This document shows positions 53,464 through 62,505 of a DNA stretch of 64,000 nt, piece by piece (position 1 is the first letter of the stretch; each line of letters opens with the position of its first letter). Made by a program: the position numbers and the translations under genes. Under the pieces are notes generated by a model that made no database searches, had not been told where the DNA came from, and saw only the letters and a program-made list of their open reading frames with translations. This DNA comes from Methylomicrobium sp051061015. GTDB lineage: Bacteria; Pseudomonadota; Gammaproteobacteria; Methylococcales; Methylomonadaceae. The stretch covers positions 186,001 to 250,000 of the forward strand of contig JBPFEG010000013.1 of NCBI GenBank assembly GCA_051061015.1, in the 5' to 3' direction.

Positions 53464-54930
53464 CTAGCGTTTTCGATCGAACAGATTGACAAGATGGGCC
53501 AGCTTTCCCGCTCTCTCATCGGTTAATTGACCCCACTGAAAACGCCAGTTCCAATTGCCTGTCGTAGTGCCGGGCGTATTCATCCGATGCTCGGTATCCA
53601 ATTCCAGAATATCCTGCATCGGTATCACGGCGAGATTAGCCACCGAGCTTAACGCAGCCTGTATCAACGCCCAATGCAGAGGAATGGAGGGAAAACCAAG
53701 ATAATCGTAAATAAAATGCTTTTGCTGATGGCTGAGCTTGTGCACCCATCCGATCGTCGTATCGTTATCGTGTGTACCGGTATAAACGACGCAGTTCTTA
53801 GTAAAATGGTTCGGCAAGTAAGGATTGTCGGTATTGCCGCCAAACGCAAAATGCAGAATCTTCATCCCCGGTAATTCGAATTCATCCCGGAGCATTTCCA
53901 CTTCGGGAGTAATCACTCCCAAATCTTCGGCTATTAGTGCTATTTCACCGAATTCATTGTTGATCGTCTGCAAGAGCTCTTTGCCGGGCGCTTTGACCCA
54001 TACACCCTTGATCGCAGTCTCTTCATGCGCAGGAATTTCCCAGGCTGCCTCAAACCCCCGGAAGTGGTCAATGCGTAAAATATCGAATAGCTCCATCTGG
54101 GTCGACATCCGATTGATCCACCAATCGAAACCGTTTTTTTGCAATGCATTCCAATCGTAATGCGGATTACCCCAGCGTTGCCCGTTAGCGGAAAAATAGT
54201 CGGGCGGCACTCCCGCCACAACCCGCATCTCGCCCGATTCATCAAGCTTGAACATGGCACGATTAGCCCAGACGTCCGCGCTGTCGTAGGAGACGAAAAT
54301 CGGCACGTCGCCGAATAATAAGACCCCTTTTTCATTCGCATACCGCTTCAGCGCCATCCACTGCCGGCAAAACACATATTGCTCGAATTTAATACAGTCA
54401 ATTTCGCGCTTCAGGCGCCGCTGCATTTCTTTTAACGCTTTCGGCTCCCGCTCCTTGTAGCGATCAGGCCAAAGATTCCAGCTTTTACAATCAAACTCGT
54501 TTCTGAGCACGATAAATAACGCAAAATCATCAAGCCAGGAAGCCTTGGCTTCGCAAAATTGCTTGAAGTCTTCCTGATCCTGCACGGTCGCCCTGTCGAG
54601 AAAACCGTAATATGCTTGGGCAACCAGATCGCTTTTGTTGAACTCACGCGATTCGCGTATTGCCGGACCTTGATCAGAAAAGTTCAGCCACCCGGACTGT
54701 ACCAAGTGATCCAGACTGATCAGTTCGGGATTGCCTGCATGGGCCGATAAGCATTGATAAGGAGAACCATCGCCATGGGGCATGCCGAGCGGTAAAGTCT
54801 GCCATACCGACATCCCGCAATTTTGCAAAAAATCAACAAAATAATAAGCATTTTGACCCAGATCGCCGTGCCGGTCATGACCCGGCAGCGAAGTTATATG
54901 CAGAAGTACGCCTGCACGCCGTTGGTTCAT
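53464..54930 (-). CDS. malQ: 4-alpha-glucanotransferase (amylomaltase)
   Basis: A 488-residue GH77 enzyme that transfers alpha-1,4-glucan segments between maltodextrins. It starts MNQRRAGVLLHITSLPG and has LRIDHFRGFEAAW (catalytic nucleophile Asp), IAEDLGVITPEV (acid/base Glu) and TGTHDNDTTIGW. Length is typical of the bacterial type. ATG 54930 was chosen over an in-frame TTG 12 bp upstream. In the glycogen island it would recycle short glucans released by debranching. It shares the strand with glgC but a 577-bp gap separates them. Confidence 0.96.
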   Translation of the reverse strand: MNQRRAGVLLHITSLPGHDRHGDLGQNAYYFVDFLQNCGMSVWQTLPLGMPHGDGSPYQCLSAHAGNPELISLDHLVQSGWLNFSDQGPAIRESREFNKSDLVAQAYYGFLDRATVQDQEDFKQFCEAKASWLDDFALFIVLRNEFDCKSWNLWPDRYKEREPKALKEMQRRLKREIDCIKFEQYVFCRQWMALKRYANEKGVLLFGDVPIFVSYDSADVWANRAMFKLDESGEMRVVAGVPPDYFSANGQRWGNPHYDWNALQKNGFDWWINRMSTQMELFDILRIDHFRGFEAAWEIPAHEETAIKGVWVKAPGKELLQTINNEFGEIALIAEDLGVITPEVEMLRDEFELPGMKILHFAFGGNTDNPYLPNHFTKNCVVYTGTHDNDTTIGWVHKLSHQQKHFIYDYLGFPSIPLHWALIQAALSSVANLAVIPMQDILELDTEHRMNTPGTTTGNWNWRFQWGQLTDERAGKLAHLVNLFDRKR

Positions 54931-55507
54931 TACATTATTCAAGCAATCATCTCAAGCAAAATATTTAAAAATCCGTATGAATCTTTGCTGGTCGGGTTTG
55001 CAGTTAAATGATCCGGAAACGCCAACCGGGAAACGAAGGGTATAGAATCTCTTAGCGACAAGCATGAAGGGTCTGTTTTGACAAGCAAGTGATAGTGCCG
55101 TGATCCATTTGTCGCGGAGCCCAAAGCTGAATGAGTAGTGGGGAGCCAAAGCGGAGAGAGCGACCTAAGAGGCTCGACTTCAGCCACTACAGGGACCCTT
55201 CCGGTCATATGAAAAGAGCGCGCGAATCGCTTTTGCGAAGCCGCGCTATTAAAGGGTTTCCGGCGTAGCCGATGAAATGAATCGCTATTTGGAACGCTTT
55301 AATTATTGAGTCAGATTAAACAATAATTCCCCCGGCATTTCAAGGAATATTGCCCTCTTACACAACGATAAGCGGTCGATTCAGCCTTAACCTTTTGACT
55401 TTGCAGGCAGTCGCGCGAAAAAAGCGCTGTTTGAAAATCAAAGCCGCCGCCAGCTGCCGCAGGATTCCTCTGCGTACCTGACGGCGGCGTATATACGATT
55501 AAGCGGT
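54931..55507. other. Long intergenic region between glgC and malQ
   Basis: About 577 bp. An 89-codon minus-strand frame at 54939-55208 lacks a ribosome-binding site and any recognised content. Repeated arms GTAGTGG (55135-55141) and CCACTAC (55184-55190) enclose a purine-rich stretch, reminiscent of a decayed mobile or dispersed element. The right end holds the probable glgC terminator. Confidence 0.45.
55434..55488 (-). terminator. Probable terminator of glgC
   Basis: On the minus strand, GCCGCCG (complement of 55482-55488) pairs with CGGCGGC (complement of 55443-55449), followed by TTTGATTTT. The loop is long (about 32 nt), so confidence is moderate. Confidence 0.5.
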
Positions 55508-56767
55508 CTATCTAACGAAATGCAACTTCTGACCTAGCATGTCCGGGGTAACCAGCACGATGCCGCCGGGGCTGACATGATATTTCTTTGCATCTTCGGC
55601 CAGATTTTCGCCAATCACGGTGCCTTCGGGAATTTCGCAGCCCTTTTCAATGATTGCGCGCTTGATCCGGCAATTGCGGCCGATATTCGCTTGCGGCAGC
55701 ACGATGCAATTCTCGAGTGTAGTAAAGGAGTTGACGCGAACGTTCGAGAACAGCAACGAATGCCGGACCGAAGAACCGGAGATGATGCAGCCTCCGGACA
55801 CCATCGAATCGACCGCATAGCCCCGCCGATTATCATCGTCAAAAACGAATTTGGCAGGCGGAGTCTGATCCTGATAGGTCCATATCGGCCAAGTCTGATC
55901 ATACAGGTTCAGATCGGGTTTGACGCCGATCAACTCCATATTCGCTTCAAAGTAAGCATCGATTGTACCCACATCACGCCAATAACTCTGCAAGCCGCTT
56001 TGCATGTCCAGGAAAGGATAGGCATTGATCAGGTACTTGTCGATCACGGCAGGAATAATGTCCTTGCCGAAATCATGTTGGCTGCCTTTGGTGTCGGCAT
56101 CCTTAATCAGTTGCTCGAACAAGAATCGCGAGTTGAAAACATAAATACCCATCGAGGCCAGCGCGGTGTCGGTTCTACCCGGCATCACAGGGGGATTGGC
56201 CGGTTTTTCGACGAACGCCCGCACTCTACGGTTTTCATCGACCCCCATCACCCCGAACGCAGTGGCATCTTTTAAAGAGACTTCAATACAGCCAATGGTC
56301 AGATCGGCGTTGCGGGCAACATGATCCGCGATCATCGCCGCGTAATCCATTTTATAAATATGATCGCCGGCAAGAACGAGAACATAGTCCGGATTGCGTG
56401 CACGCAAAATATCGATATTCTGGAATACGGCATCGGCCGTTCCCTTGTACCAAGAATCCTCATCATGCCGTTGCTGGGCGGGCATGATATGCACATATTC
56501 TCCGAATTCGCCATTCATAAAACCCCAACCCAACTGCAAATGCCGGATCAGCGAATCAGCCTTGTATTGAGTCAGAACTCCGATTTTGCGAATACCGGAA
56601 TTGACACAATTTGACAATGGAAAATCGATGATTCTGAATTTACCGCCGAACGGCACGGCCGGTTTCGCACGCCAGTCCGTCATATTCATTAACCGTGAAC
56701 CCCGTCCCCCCGCCAAAATCAATGCGATGGTATTGCGTGTTAAATGACTTACTAAATGGTCTGGCAT
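55508..56767 (-). CDS. glgC: Glucose-1-phosphate adenylyltransferase
   Basis: A 419-residue enzyme making ADP-glucose, the committed step of bacterial glycogen synthesis. The N-terminal LILAGGRGSRLMNMTDWRAKPAVPFGGKFR holds the nucleotide-binding signature and activator-site region. DHIYKMDY, the VEKPANPP segment and the C-terminal left-handed beta-helix (SGSSVRHSLLFSNVRV) are present. A strong AGAAGGAG ribosome-binding site precedes the ATG. It is divergent from glgB across 92 bp, so the two promoters may share control. Confidence 0.97.
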   Translation of the reverse strand: MPDHLVSHLTRNTIALILAGGRGSRLMNMTDWRAKPAVPFGGKFRIIDFPLSNCVNSGIRKIGVLTQYKADSLIRHLQLGWGFMNGEFGEYVHIMPAQQRHDEDSWYKGTADAVFQNIDILRARNPDYVLVLAGDHIYKMDYAAMIADHVARNADLTIGCIEVSLKDATAFGVMGVDENRRVRAFVEKPANPPVMPGRTDTALASMGIYVFNSRFLFEQLIKDADTKGSQHDFGKDIIPAVIDKYLINAYPFLDMQSGLQSYWRDVGTIDAYFEANMELIGVKPDLNLYDQTWPIWTYQDQTPPAKFVFDDDNRRGYAVDSMVSGGCIISGSSVRHSLLFSNVRVNSFTTLENCIVLPQANIGRNCRIKRAIIEKGCEIPEGTVIGENLAEDAKKYHVSPGGIVLVTPDMLGQKLHFVR

Positions 56768-56859
56768 TTGATACTCCTTCTAGATATAGATTCACATCTA
56801 TTGTCGTGTTTGGTAACATTCACTGCAAATTTATTTTACTATGATTGAGGCGAAATCCA

Positions 56860-59268
56860 GTGACAAAACGCTCGAAAACCCCGAAAGATACCGATGCACT
56901 GAAGACCGTAACCGATCCCGCCGTCAATCCGCCGCCATTGAGCGCCAAGGCTGAGCAAAGCAAAAACCAAAAACCTCTTAAAATCAAAGAAACTGCTTTG
57001 ATGCCTTCTGCACCTCAACCCATTACATCTGCTGTTCAGGCCGCCGCTGAAAGCAGCGCCCCATCTAAAACGCCGGCTAATCCATCACCGAAAACCAAAA
57101 TCGAACCCTATTCGGCCCTTGATGATGAACATTTGAAGATTGCAAATGCCCGCCATCACGACCCCTTCTCGATTCTAGGCCGCCACCACAAAAATGGAGG
57201 CGTCGAAGTCAAGGTCTTCATGCCGTATGCCGAATCGGTTCAATTCAGCCATAACGGCAAAACGCTCGAACGTGTCCCCGGCTCCGATTTCTTCGTCTAT
57301 CAGGCGCAGGAAGACGATCTGCCCGCGCATTACCGTTTGGCCTGGAAAGACAAGAACGGCTATAGCCACGAAAATTTCGATGCGTATGATTTCGGCACGC
57401 AAACACCTGAATTCGACCTGCATCTGTTCGGAGAAGGCAAACACTGGCATATTTATCAAAAGCTTGGAGCGCATTTACACCAGATCGATGGGATCAGCGG
57501 GGTGCAATTTGCGGTATGGGCGCCGAATGCCGGCCGGATCAGCGTAATAGGCGATTTCAACCGTTGGGACGGACGCTGCCATCCGATGCGCAGCCTCGGC
57601 AGCAGCGGTGTCTGGGAAATATTTATCCCGGAACTGAAGGCCGGCAGTTTGTACAAGTTTGAAATCCTGAACCGCCAAAGCAACGAGATTCTGGTCAAAT
57701 CCGATCCGTACGGGCAATACTTCGAATTCCGGCCGAATACCTCGTCGATCGTGATCAAGGAAAAAACCTACCAATGGAAAGATCATCAATGGATGATGCA
57801 GCGCGCGAACCACAACTGGCTCCATGAGCCGATGTCCATTTACGAGGTGCATCTAGGTTCCTGGCGGCGCGACAATCAAGGCAATTTTCTCAGCTACCGC
57901 CAGTTGGCCGTACAGTTAGTCGACTATGTCAAGCAAATGGGCTTCACCCATATCGAACTATTGCCGGTCACCGAACATCCGCTGGATCTGTCCTGGGGTT
58001 ATCAGACCACCGGCTATTTTGCTCCGACCAGCCGGCACGGCTCTCCTGACGATTTCCGCTTTTTTGTCGACACCTGCCACCAGAATGATATTGGGATCAT
58101 TCTCGATTGGGTGCCCGCGCACTTCCCGAAAGACAGTTTTGCCCTCGCCCGTTTCGACGGCAGCGCGCTGTATGAACATGAAGATCCGCGCAAAGGCGAG
58201 CACCGCGATTGGGGCACCCTGATTTATAACTACGGACGCAACGAAGTCAAAAACTTCCTGCTGGCGAGCGCGGTTTACTGGCTGGAAGAATTCCATCTCG
58301 ACGGCCTGCGGGTCGACGCGGTCGCCTCGATGCTGTACCTGGATTATTCCCGCGAACATAACGACTGGATACCGAACATGTACGGCGGCAATGAAAATCT
58401 GGAAGCAATCGATTTTCTGCGCGAACTGAATGCGGTCACCCATCAGCAGCATCCGGGCACCGTGATGATGGCTGAAGAATCCACCGCATGGCCACAGGTC
58501 ACCCGTCCGACCTGGACCGGGGGTCTCGGTTTCTCGATGAAATGGAACATGGGCTGGATGCATGATGTGCTTTCTTACATGAGCAAGGATCCGATCCATC
58601 GGATGCATCACCATGATCAGCTCACCTTCGGCCTGCTTTACGCGTTTACCGAGAATTTCGTACTGCCGTTTTCGCATGACGAAGTGGTGCACGGCAAGGG
58701 CGCCTTGGTGAATAAAATGCCCGGCGACGAATGGCAGCGCTTCGCGAACTTGCGCCTGTTGTTCACGTTCATGTTCACCTATCCGGGCAAGAAACTGCTG
58801 TTCATGGGTTGCGAATTCGGGCAGGGAACCGAATGGAGCGTCAGCCGCGCACTGGATTGGTATGTACTCGATTATGCGCACCACCGGGGCATTCAAACCC
58901 TGATAAAAGATCTGAATCGTCTGTACAAGACGCATCCGGCGCTGTTCAAGCACGATTTTGAGCATCAGGGCTTCGAATGGATCGACTGCCATGACATCCA
59001 GCAATCGATCATCAGTTACCGCCGGAAAAGCGAACTCGAAGATCTGGTGATCGTGATGAACTTTACTCCCGTACCGCGCGAACATTACCGGATCGGCGTG
59101 CCGGCCGAAGGTGTCTACACCGAAATTTTTAACTCCGACTCGGAATATTACGACGGCAGCAACATGGGCAATGCCGCAGTAATGTCGGAACCGATTCCGT
59201 GGATGAATCTGCCACACTCCCTGACTTTAACCTTACCTCCGTTAGGCGCATTGATTCTGAAGCAATAA
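56860..59268 (+). CDS. glgB: 1,4-alpha-glucan branching enzyme with long N-terminal extension
   Basis: An 802-residue GH13 branching enzyme, longer than the usual 730. The first 80 or so residues are low-complexity (Lys, Pro, Ala, Ser, Thr) and precede the real N domain at about HHDPFSILGRH. A CBM48 and GH13 core follows with WVPAHFP, GLRVDAVASMLYLDYS (nucleophile Asp), MAEEST (acid Glu) and LPFSHDEVVHGK. The enzyme makes alpha-1,6 branches in glycogen. GTG at 56860 was chosen as the start because GAGG lies 9 bp upstream; a TTG at 56845 is the only other in-frame choice. glgA follows by 6 bp. Confidence 0.95.
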   Translation: MTKRSKTPKDTDALKTVTDPAVNPPPLSAKAEQSKNQKPLKIKETALMPSAPQPITSAVQAAAESSAPSKTPANPSPKTKIEPYSALDDEHLKIANARHHDPFSILGRHHKNGGVEVKVFMPYAESVQFSHNGKTLERVPGSDFFVYQAQEDDLPAHYRLAWKDKNGYSHENFDAYDFGTQTPEFDLHLFGEGKHWHIYQKLGAHLHQIDGISGVQFAVWAPNAGRISVIGDFNRWDGRCHPMRSLGSSGVWEIFIPELKAGSLYKFEILNRQSNEILVKSDPYGQYFEFRPNTSSIVIKEKTYQWKDHQWMMQRANHNWLHEPMSIYEVHLGSWRRDNQGNFLSYRQLAVQLVDYVKQMGFTHIELLPVTEHPLDLSWGYQTTGYFAPTSRHGSPDDFRFFVDTCHQNDIGIILDWVPAHFPKDSFALARFDGSALYEHEDPRKGEHRDWGTLIYNYGRNEVKNFLLASAVYWLEEFHLDGLRVDAVASMLYLDYSREHNDWIPNMYGGNENLEAIDFLRELNAVTHQQHPGTVMMAEESTAWPQVTRPTWTGGLGFSMKWNMGWMHDVLSYMSKDPIHRMHHHDQLTFGLLYAFTENFVLPFSHDEVVHGKGALVNKMPGDEWQRFANLRLLFTFMFTYPGKKLLFMGCEFGQGTEWSVSRALDWYVLDYAHHRGIQTLIKDLNRLYKTHPALFKHDFEHQGFEWIDCHDIQQSIISYRRKSELEDLVIVMNFTPVPREHYRIGVPAEGVYTEIFNSDSEYYDGSNMGNAAVMSEPIPWMNLPHSLTLTLPPLGALILKQ

Positions 59269-59274
59269 CCGTTC

Positions 59275-60708
59275 ATGAAAAAAATTCTCTTTGTCACCAG
59301 TGAGGCGCATCCACTGATCAAAACGGGCGGCCTCGCCGATGTGTCGGGTAGTTTGCCCAAAGCCCTGGCGGAATTATCGCAAGACATACGGATTCTGATT
59401 CCTTATTATCAGGCACTCAAGACGTTCAGCAACGTGCGTTTCGTCTGTTCATTGCGCGTCGATAATCGTAATGTGAACATTCTCGAAACGCGTATGCCGG
59501 AAAGCAATATTCTGGTTTGGCTGATCGATTATCCGACTTTTTACAATTATCCGGGCAACCCTTACGTCGATGAACACGGCAATGCTTGGCCGAACAATGC
59601 CGAACGTTTCGCGTTGTTCTGCCGGGTTGCGGTCGAGGTCGCAATGGACCGGGTTCACCAGGACTGGAAGCCTGACGTCGTGCATTGCAACGATTGGCAA
59701 AGCGCCCTGGTTCCGGCGTTTTTGTCGCTCGAAGAAAATGCTCCCAAGACCGTTTTCACGATCCACAATCTGGCATATCAGGGCTTGTTTCCGGTCAGCA
59801 CCGCAACGATGCTGAATCTGCCCGGTCAATTGTTAAATCCTGAAGGACTCGAGTTTCACAGTCTGCTCTCGTTCATCAAGGGCGGCCTGGTCTACAGTGA
59901 CCGGATCACGACGGTCAGTCCGACCTATGCGATTGAAATCCAGACGCCCGAATTCGGCTACGGACTCGAAGGCCTGTTGACATATCGGAACCCTGTACTG
60001 AGCGGCATCCTGAACGGTATCGACCTGGAACAATGGAATCCTGAAGTCGATCCGCTGATCGCGCGCAACTATACCGTGCAAACCCTGACCGCGAAGCAGG
60101 AGAACAAAACCGAACTGCAGAAACGCTTCTTGCTGCCGGTGACCGATAAGATTCCTTTGTTCGGGCTGATAGGGCGCCTGGTCGAGCAAAAAGGCATTGA
60201 TATGATTCTAGATTCGCTGCCCGCGATATTGCAGATGCCCCTGCAAATCGTGCTGCTCGGCAGCGGCGAAAAAAGCATGGAACGCAAGCTGATGAATTAT
60301 GCGCAACTGTATCCGGAAAAAATTGCCGTCACGATCGGCTATGATGAAGCGCTCGCGCATTTGATCGAAGCTGGTTCGGACGTGTTTTTGATGCCGTCGC
60401 GCTTCGAGCCTTGCGGGTTGAATCAGATGTACAGTCAGCGTTACGGCACTCTCCCCTTGGTCAGACGGACCGGCGGCCTCGCCGATACGGTGGTCGATGC
60501 GGTGCCGCAAACACTCGCCGACAATTCCGCCACCGGCATTGTTTTCGACGAAGCCACGCCGGGATCTCTGCTCGAAGCCATCAAACGCACCGCGATCCTG
60601 TACGGCAACACGAAGGCATGGGAACAAATGCAGATCAACAGCATGAACAAGGATTTTTCCTGGCAGCGAAGCGCCAGACAGTATCTGGATTTGTACCAGA
60701 GCCTGTAA
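59275..60708 (+). CDS. glgA: Glycogen synthase
   Basis: A 477-residue GT5 glycogen synthase that transfers glucose from ADP-glucose. It begins MKKILFVTSEAHPLIKTGGLADV; KTGGL is the ADP-glucose loop. HCNDWQSALVPAF, VFTIHNLAYQG, SGILNGIDLEQWNP and the C-terminal PSRFEPCGLNQMYSQRYGT are standard motifs. Length matches the family. It starts 6 bp after glgB, so the two are co-transcribed and probably coupled. Confidence 0.97.
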   Translation: MKKILFVTSEAHPLIKTGGLADVSGSLPKALAELSQDIRILIPYYQALKTFSNVRFVCSLRVDNRNVNILETRMPESNILVWLIDYPTFYNYPGNPYVDEHGNAWPNNAERFALFCRVAVEVAMDRVHQDWKPDVVHCNDWQSALVPAFLSLEENAPKTVFTIHNLAYQGLFPVSTATMLNLPGQLLNPEGLEFHSLLSFIKGGLVYSDRITTVSPTYAIEIQTPEFGYGLEGLLTYRNPVLSGILNGIDLEQWNPEVDPLIARNYTVQTLTAKQENKTELQKRFLLPVTDKIPLFGLIGRLVEQKGIDMILDSLPAILQMPLQIVLLGSGEKSMERKLMNYAQLYPEKIAVTIGYDEALAHLIEAGSDVFLMPSRFEPCGLNQMYSQRYGTLPLVRRTGGLADTVVDAVPQTLADNSATGIVFDEATPGSLLEAIKRTAILYGNTKAWEQMQINSMNKDFSWQRSARQYLDLYQSL

Positions 60709-60853
60709 CGGAATGAAACTGTTTCTCCCTTCCGCATAAGAATGCTCGTGTGCTGCGATCTGGTGTTGCAGGTTACGCTGCACTGAATTTTTTCCGGACT
60801 TTAGACAGTGAAAAAGACGGTATCCGGTTCGTACCCTACATCTGTGGAAGGGT

Positions 60854-60876
60854 TAAGGTACGCGCAGCGTACCTTA
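60854..60876. repeat. GGTACGC-type palindrome after glgA
   Basis: TAAGGTACGC-GCA-GCGTACCTTA, a perfect 10-bp-arm palindrome in the 213-bp gap after glgA. It resembles the element at 29648-29707. There is no T-tract, so termination is uncertain; it may still reduce read-through into the next gene. Confidence 0.6.
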
Positions 60877-60921
60877 CCTTTCTCCATGTCCTTTCATGGG
60901 CATCCGCCCCGATAACATTAT

Positions 60922-62427
60922 ATGAGTGAAATTCAGCTGCATTACGTCGAAAACGTGATTACCCGCAAAAAAGGCGGCGTACGGCAGCATCTGACATTCT
61001 TTATCGTTGTCGAAAACCTCAGCTACCACAAGCAGGTCGACGTGCGCTGGGCAGGCGAAGACGGTGTCTGGCATGATCTGGCAGCCCGCTTTCACAGCTC
61101 GGTCGCGCCGAACCGGGAATACTGGCAGGCGCATATTCAGTTCCAGCTAAGCGCCGCCGAATCGCTGCCAGGCAATATCACCTTTTCACTGCGTTACCGT
61201 GCCGAAGAAGTCGAATACTGGGACAACAATCACGGCCAAAATTATTTCAGCCAGGCCGACTCCGGCATCCAGGCGCCGAGCCGCCAGCCGGTACAGGTCG
61301 TGAACTTCAGCGGCGCATTGCGCGAAAGCCGCAAATACATGCCTGTCACAGTCGCGGTCGAACAGTCGCTGGCGGCCGAAAAAGTCACCGTGCACTGGAC
61401 CACCGACAATTGGCTTCACCGGCATCAAACCGCCTGCCATTTCAAACGGACCTATTGGGACAAGGAACTTCACAGCAACGCCCGCAACCCGAATCAATAC
61501 GGCACCCAAATCTGGAAAGGCTGGCTGAAGACCGGCGACGCGTTCCGCGTGCAGTATTCGGTCTCCGCCGAAAGCCGGGGCCGGATAAGCTGGGACAATA
61601 ACCTCGGCAACAATTATGCGGCGAGCCATAAGCCGCTCAAAATTCTGATCCTGAACCTACATTGCTATCAGGAAGACGATCAGGATGCTAAATTCTCCAA
61701 AATCGCTAAGGCGATCGACAAGCTCGATATCGATGTGGTCTGCTTCCAGGAAGTCGCGGAGCTCTGGAATGACGGCCGCGGCGACTGGCCGAGCAACTCT
61801 GCCCATATCATCAATAGCAGACTCAAGAAGCCCTATCATTTATATACCGACTGGTCCCATCTGGGCTTCGACAAATACCGCGAAGGGGTCGCGATTCTGA
61901 GCCGCTTCCCGCTCTTGCATCAGGAATCGCGCTATGTATCGGAAAGTGATGACCCGTACAATATCCATTCCCGCAAGGTCGTAATGGCGCAAATCGGAGC
62001 TCCGCATATTGGTCTGCTGAACATTTTCTCAGCGCATTTGAGCTGGTGGGAAGACGGCTTTCAAAACCAGTTCGACCGGCTGCGCGAATGGGCTGACAGC
62101 CAACGTACCGCTCAGGTAATAGGCACCCTGCTCTGCGGCGATTTCAACATTGCGGCGGGCTCGAAAGGCTATCGCCATGTGATTGACTCCCGTGCGTACG
62201 AAGATCAGTTTCTGGCCGCGAATGCGCACGGCGCGTTCGAAAAAATCTTTCGGGTGAATGATCCTTATTGGAGCAATTACCTGGCCAACGACTACCGGAT
62301 CGATTATATCTTCATGAATAAGAACAGTGGTTTGTTCGTGACCTCGGGGCGAGTGCTGTTCACCCCCGAGGATTACGGCCAGGTGTCAGACCATTGCGGT
62401 TACCTGATGACATTCGAACCCACATAA
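60922..62427 (+). CDS. Two CBM21-like glycogen-binding modules fused to an endonuclease/exonuclease/phosphatase domain
   Basis: A 501-residue protein without signal peptide. Two N-terminal modules resemble the CBM21/CBM53 starch-binding family: residues about 22-109, ending YWDNNHGQNY (99-108), and about 138-233, ending SWDNNLGNNY (223-232). The WDNN-G-NY signature binds glucan in the family. Residues 238-500 form an EEP (DNase I / exonuclease III / inositol phosphatase) domain with a complete-looking active site: Asn245, Glu277 (CFQEV), His372 (SAHLS), Asp407 and Asn409 (GDFN), Asp461 (DYIF), Asp490-His491 (SDH). It probably cleaves a phosphoester on or near glycogen. It lies 213 bp after glgA on the same strand. 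The substrate is unknown. Confidence 0.85.
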   Translation: MSEIQLHYVENVITRKKGGVRQHLTFFIVVENLSYHKQVDVRWAGEDGVWHDLAARFHSSVAPNREYWQAHIQFQLSAAESLPGNITFSLRYRAEEVEYWDNNHGQNYFSQADSGIQAPSRQPVQVVNFSGALRESRKYMPVTVAVEQSLAAEKVTVHWTTDNWLHRHQTACHFKRTYWDKELHSNARNPNQYGTQIWKGWLKTGDAFRVQYSVSAESRGRISWDNNLGNNYAASHKPLKILILNLHCYQEDDQDAKFSKIAKAIDKLDIDVVCFQEVAELWNDGRGDWPSNSAHIINSRLKKPYHLYTDWSHLGFDKYREGVAILSRFPLLHQESRYVSESDDPYNIHSRKVVMAQIGAPHIGLLNIFSAHLSWWEDGFQNQFDRLREWADSQRTAQVIGTLLCGDFNIAAGSKGYRHVIDSRAYEDQFLAANAHGAFEKIFRVNDPYWSNYLANDYRIDYIFMNKNSGLFVTSGRVLFTPEDYGQVSDHCGYLMTFEPT

Positions 62428-62505
62428 GGAATTTTACCCTGATACAAAAAATACGTATGCCAAACGACAGATTTTACCGGCTTGATTTATCGATGGAGAA
62501 CTGTG

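Noticed and set aside
54939..55208. 89-codon minus-strand frame next to malQ
   Set aside because: No Shine-Dalgarno sequence, no recognised domain, and it coincides with repeat-like intergenic DNA.
57958..59217. 419-codon open frame opposite glgB
   Set aside because: Antisense shadow caused by codon bias of glgB; composition is His/Arg/Val-rich and matches no family.
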